Positions 11,221 through 11,552 of a stretch of DNA of 11,552 bases are shown one piece after another. The stretch spans positions 1-11,552 of the forward strand of contig VBJX01000014.1 of NCBI GenBank assembly GCA_005879775.1, read 5' to 3'. Positions within the stretch are counted from its first letter, which is position 1. Every line of letters starts with the position of its first letter. Both the position numbers and the translations under genes were made by a program. This DNA is from Chloroflexota bacterium (GTDB lineage: Bacteria > Chloroflexota > Limnocylindria > QHBO01). Under the pieces are notes generated by a model that searched no databases, was not told where the DNA came from, and saw only the letters and a program-made list of their open reading frames with translations.

Positions 11221-11552
11221 AACTCGGCGACGGTCGCCTGGTCGCCGCCCTCTTCGCGGCGCCCGCTCCGCACCCGCTGCACGCGGGGATGCTCGGCCAA
11301 GCGCTCCCGCACTGCGCGACGCAAGGCCCCGGTGCCCGAGCCGTGCAGGATGACGGCCTGGTCGAGGCCGGCCAGGAGCGCCTTGTCGAGGTAGGCGGAG
11401 AGCAGCCCAAGGGCCTCCTCGACCCGCTCGCCACGCAGGTCGAGGCGGGGCGCGATGCGGCTCGCCGCGCGGCGGCGCAACTCATCGGCTTCGGCGTCGC
11501 CCGCCTCTGGCGAGGTGGCGGGTTCCGGTACGACCTCCACGTCCTCGCCCGG
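11217..11552 (-). CDS. mutS2: Endonuclease MutS2, C-terminal Smr domain (partial)
   Basis: Only the last 111 residues are in the window; the frame is open to the right edge. After an acidic linker (PEPATSPEAGDAEADEL) comes an Smr domain: LDLRGERVEEALGLLSAYLDKALLAG, ILHGSGTGALRRAVRERL with the H-G-x-G-x-G motif, then a Gly/Glu-rich stretch and a terminal TVAEF. LDLRG (rather than LDLHG) and the exact HGSGTGALR form are typical of MutS2, whose Smr domain has nicking endonuclease activity and which acts in recombination control or ribosome collision rescue. A stand-alone Smr protein is the alternative, but the acidic linker continuing upstream favours MutS2. The TAG stop (11219-11217) overlaps the PBP TAG on the other strand. 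Confidence 0.85.
   Translation of the reverse strand, partial: PGEDVEVVPEPATSPEAGDAEADELRRRAASRIAPRLDLRGERVEEALGLLSAYLDKALLAGLDQAVILHGSGTGALRRAVRERLAEHPRVQRVRSGRREEGGDQATVAEF

Overview
The window is GC-rich, densely coding bacterial DNA with short intergenic gaps and several start/stop overlaps. The gene content suggests a Chloroflexota-like bacterium (Limnocylindria/Ellin6529-type) or possibly an actinobacterial relative. The pointers are an EF-G2-type elongation factor, a DUF4383-like membrane protein, a bifunctional PBP with a Pro/Ser/Thr tail, MutS2, and urate degradation genes in Bacillus PucL order. The taxonomic call is inference, since there is no rRNA in the window. The gene content is mostly conserved housekeeping. 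I do not see a phage, transposon, CRISPR array, tRNA or defence island, and I do not claim a new multi-gene system.

Layout. (1) 2-1117 (+): the 3' end of an OHCU decarboxylase gene runs, with a one-base overlap, into a uricase gene that is split by a single-base frameshift near 550. Together they are the urate-to-allantoin part of purine breakdown. (2) 1136-3292 (-): a tightly overlapping yebC-ruvC-ruvA-CoA-binding-protein cluster. RuvA and RuvC process Holliday junctions; no ruvB is present. The yebC/ruvC boundary is damaged: yebC has lost its stop codon and ruvC its start codon and first catalytic aspartate. (3) 3347-6571 (+): an unrecognised 152-residue protein, then a six-helix membrane protein whose stop overlaps the start of a second-type EF-G GTPase gene. 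(4) 6673-7074 (+): a small four-helix DUF4383-like membrane protein, followed by a strong hairpin. (5) 7190-8461 (-): tyrosyl-tRNA synthetase with a degenerate HIGH signature. (6) 8509-11220 (+): a class A penicillin-binding protein, divergent from tyrS across a 47-base spacer that is almost filled by two inverted repeats. (7) 11217-11552 (-): the C-terminal Smr domain of MutS2, whose stop codon overlaps the PBP stop codon on the opposite strand.

The most useful points for a second look are the fused yebC/ruvC junction, the AFGN-for-HIGH substitution in TyrRS, the frameshifted uricase, the inverted repeats in the tyrS/PBP spacer, and the palindrome centred in the promoter-like spacer upstream of the membrane-protein/EF-G2 pair. 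The two broken genes may be true lesions or assembly/consensus errors in a draft or metagenome-derived contig; the sequence alone cannot tell which.
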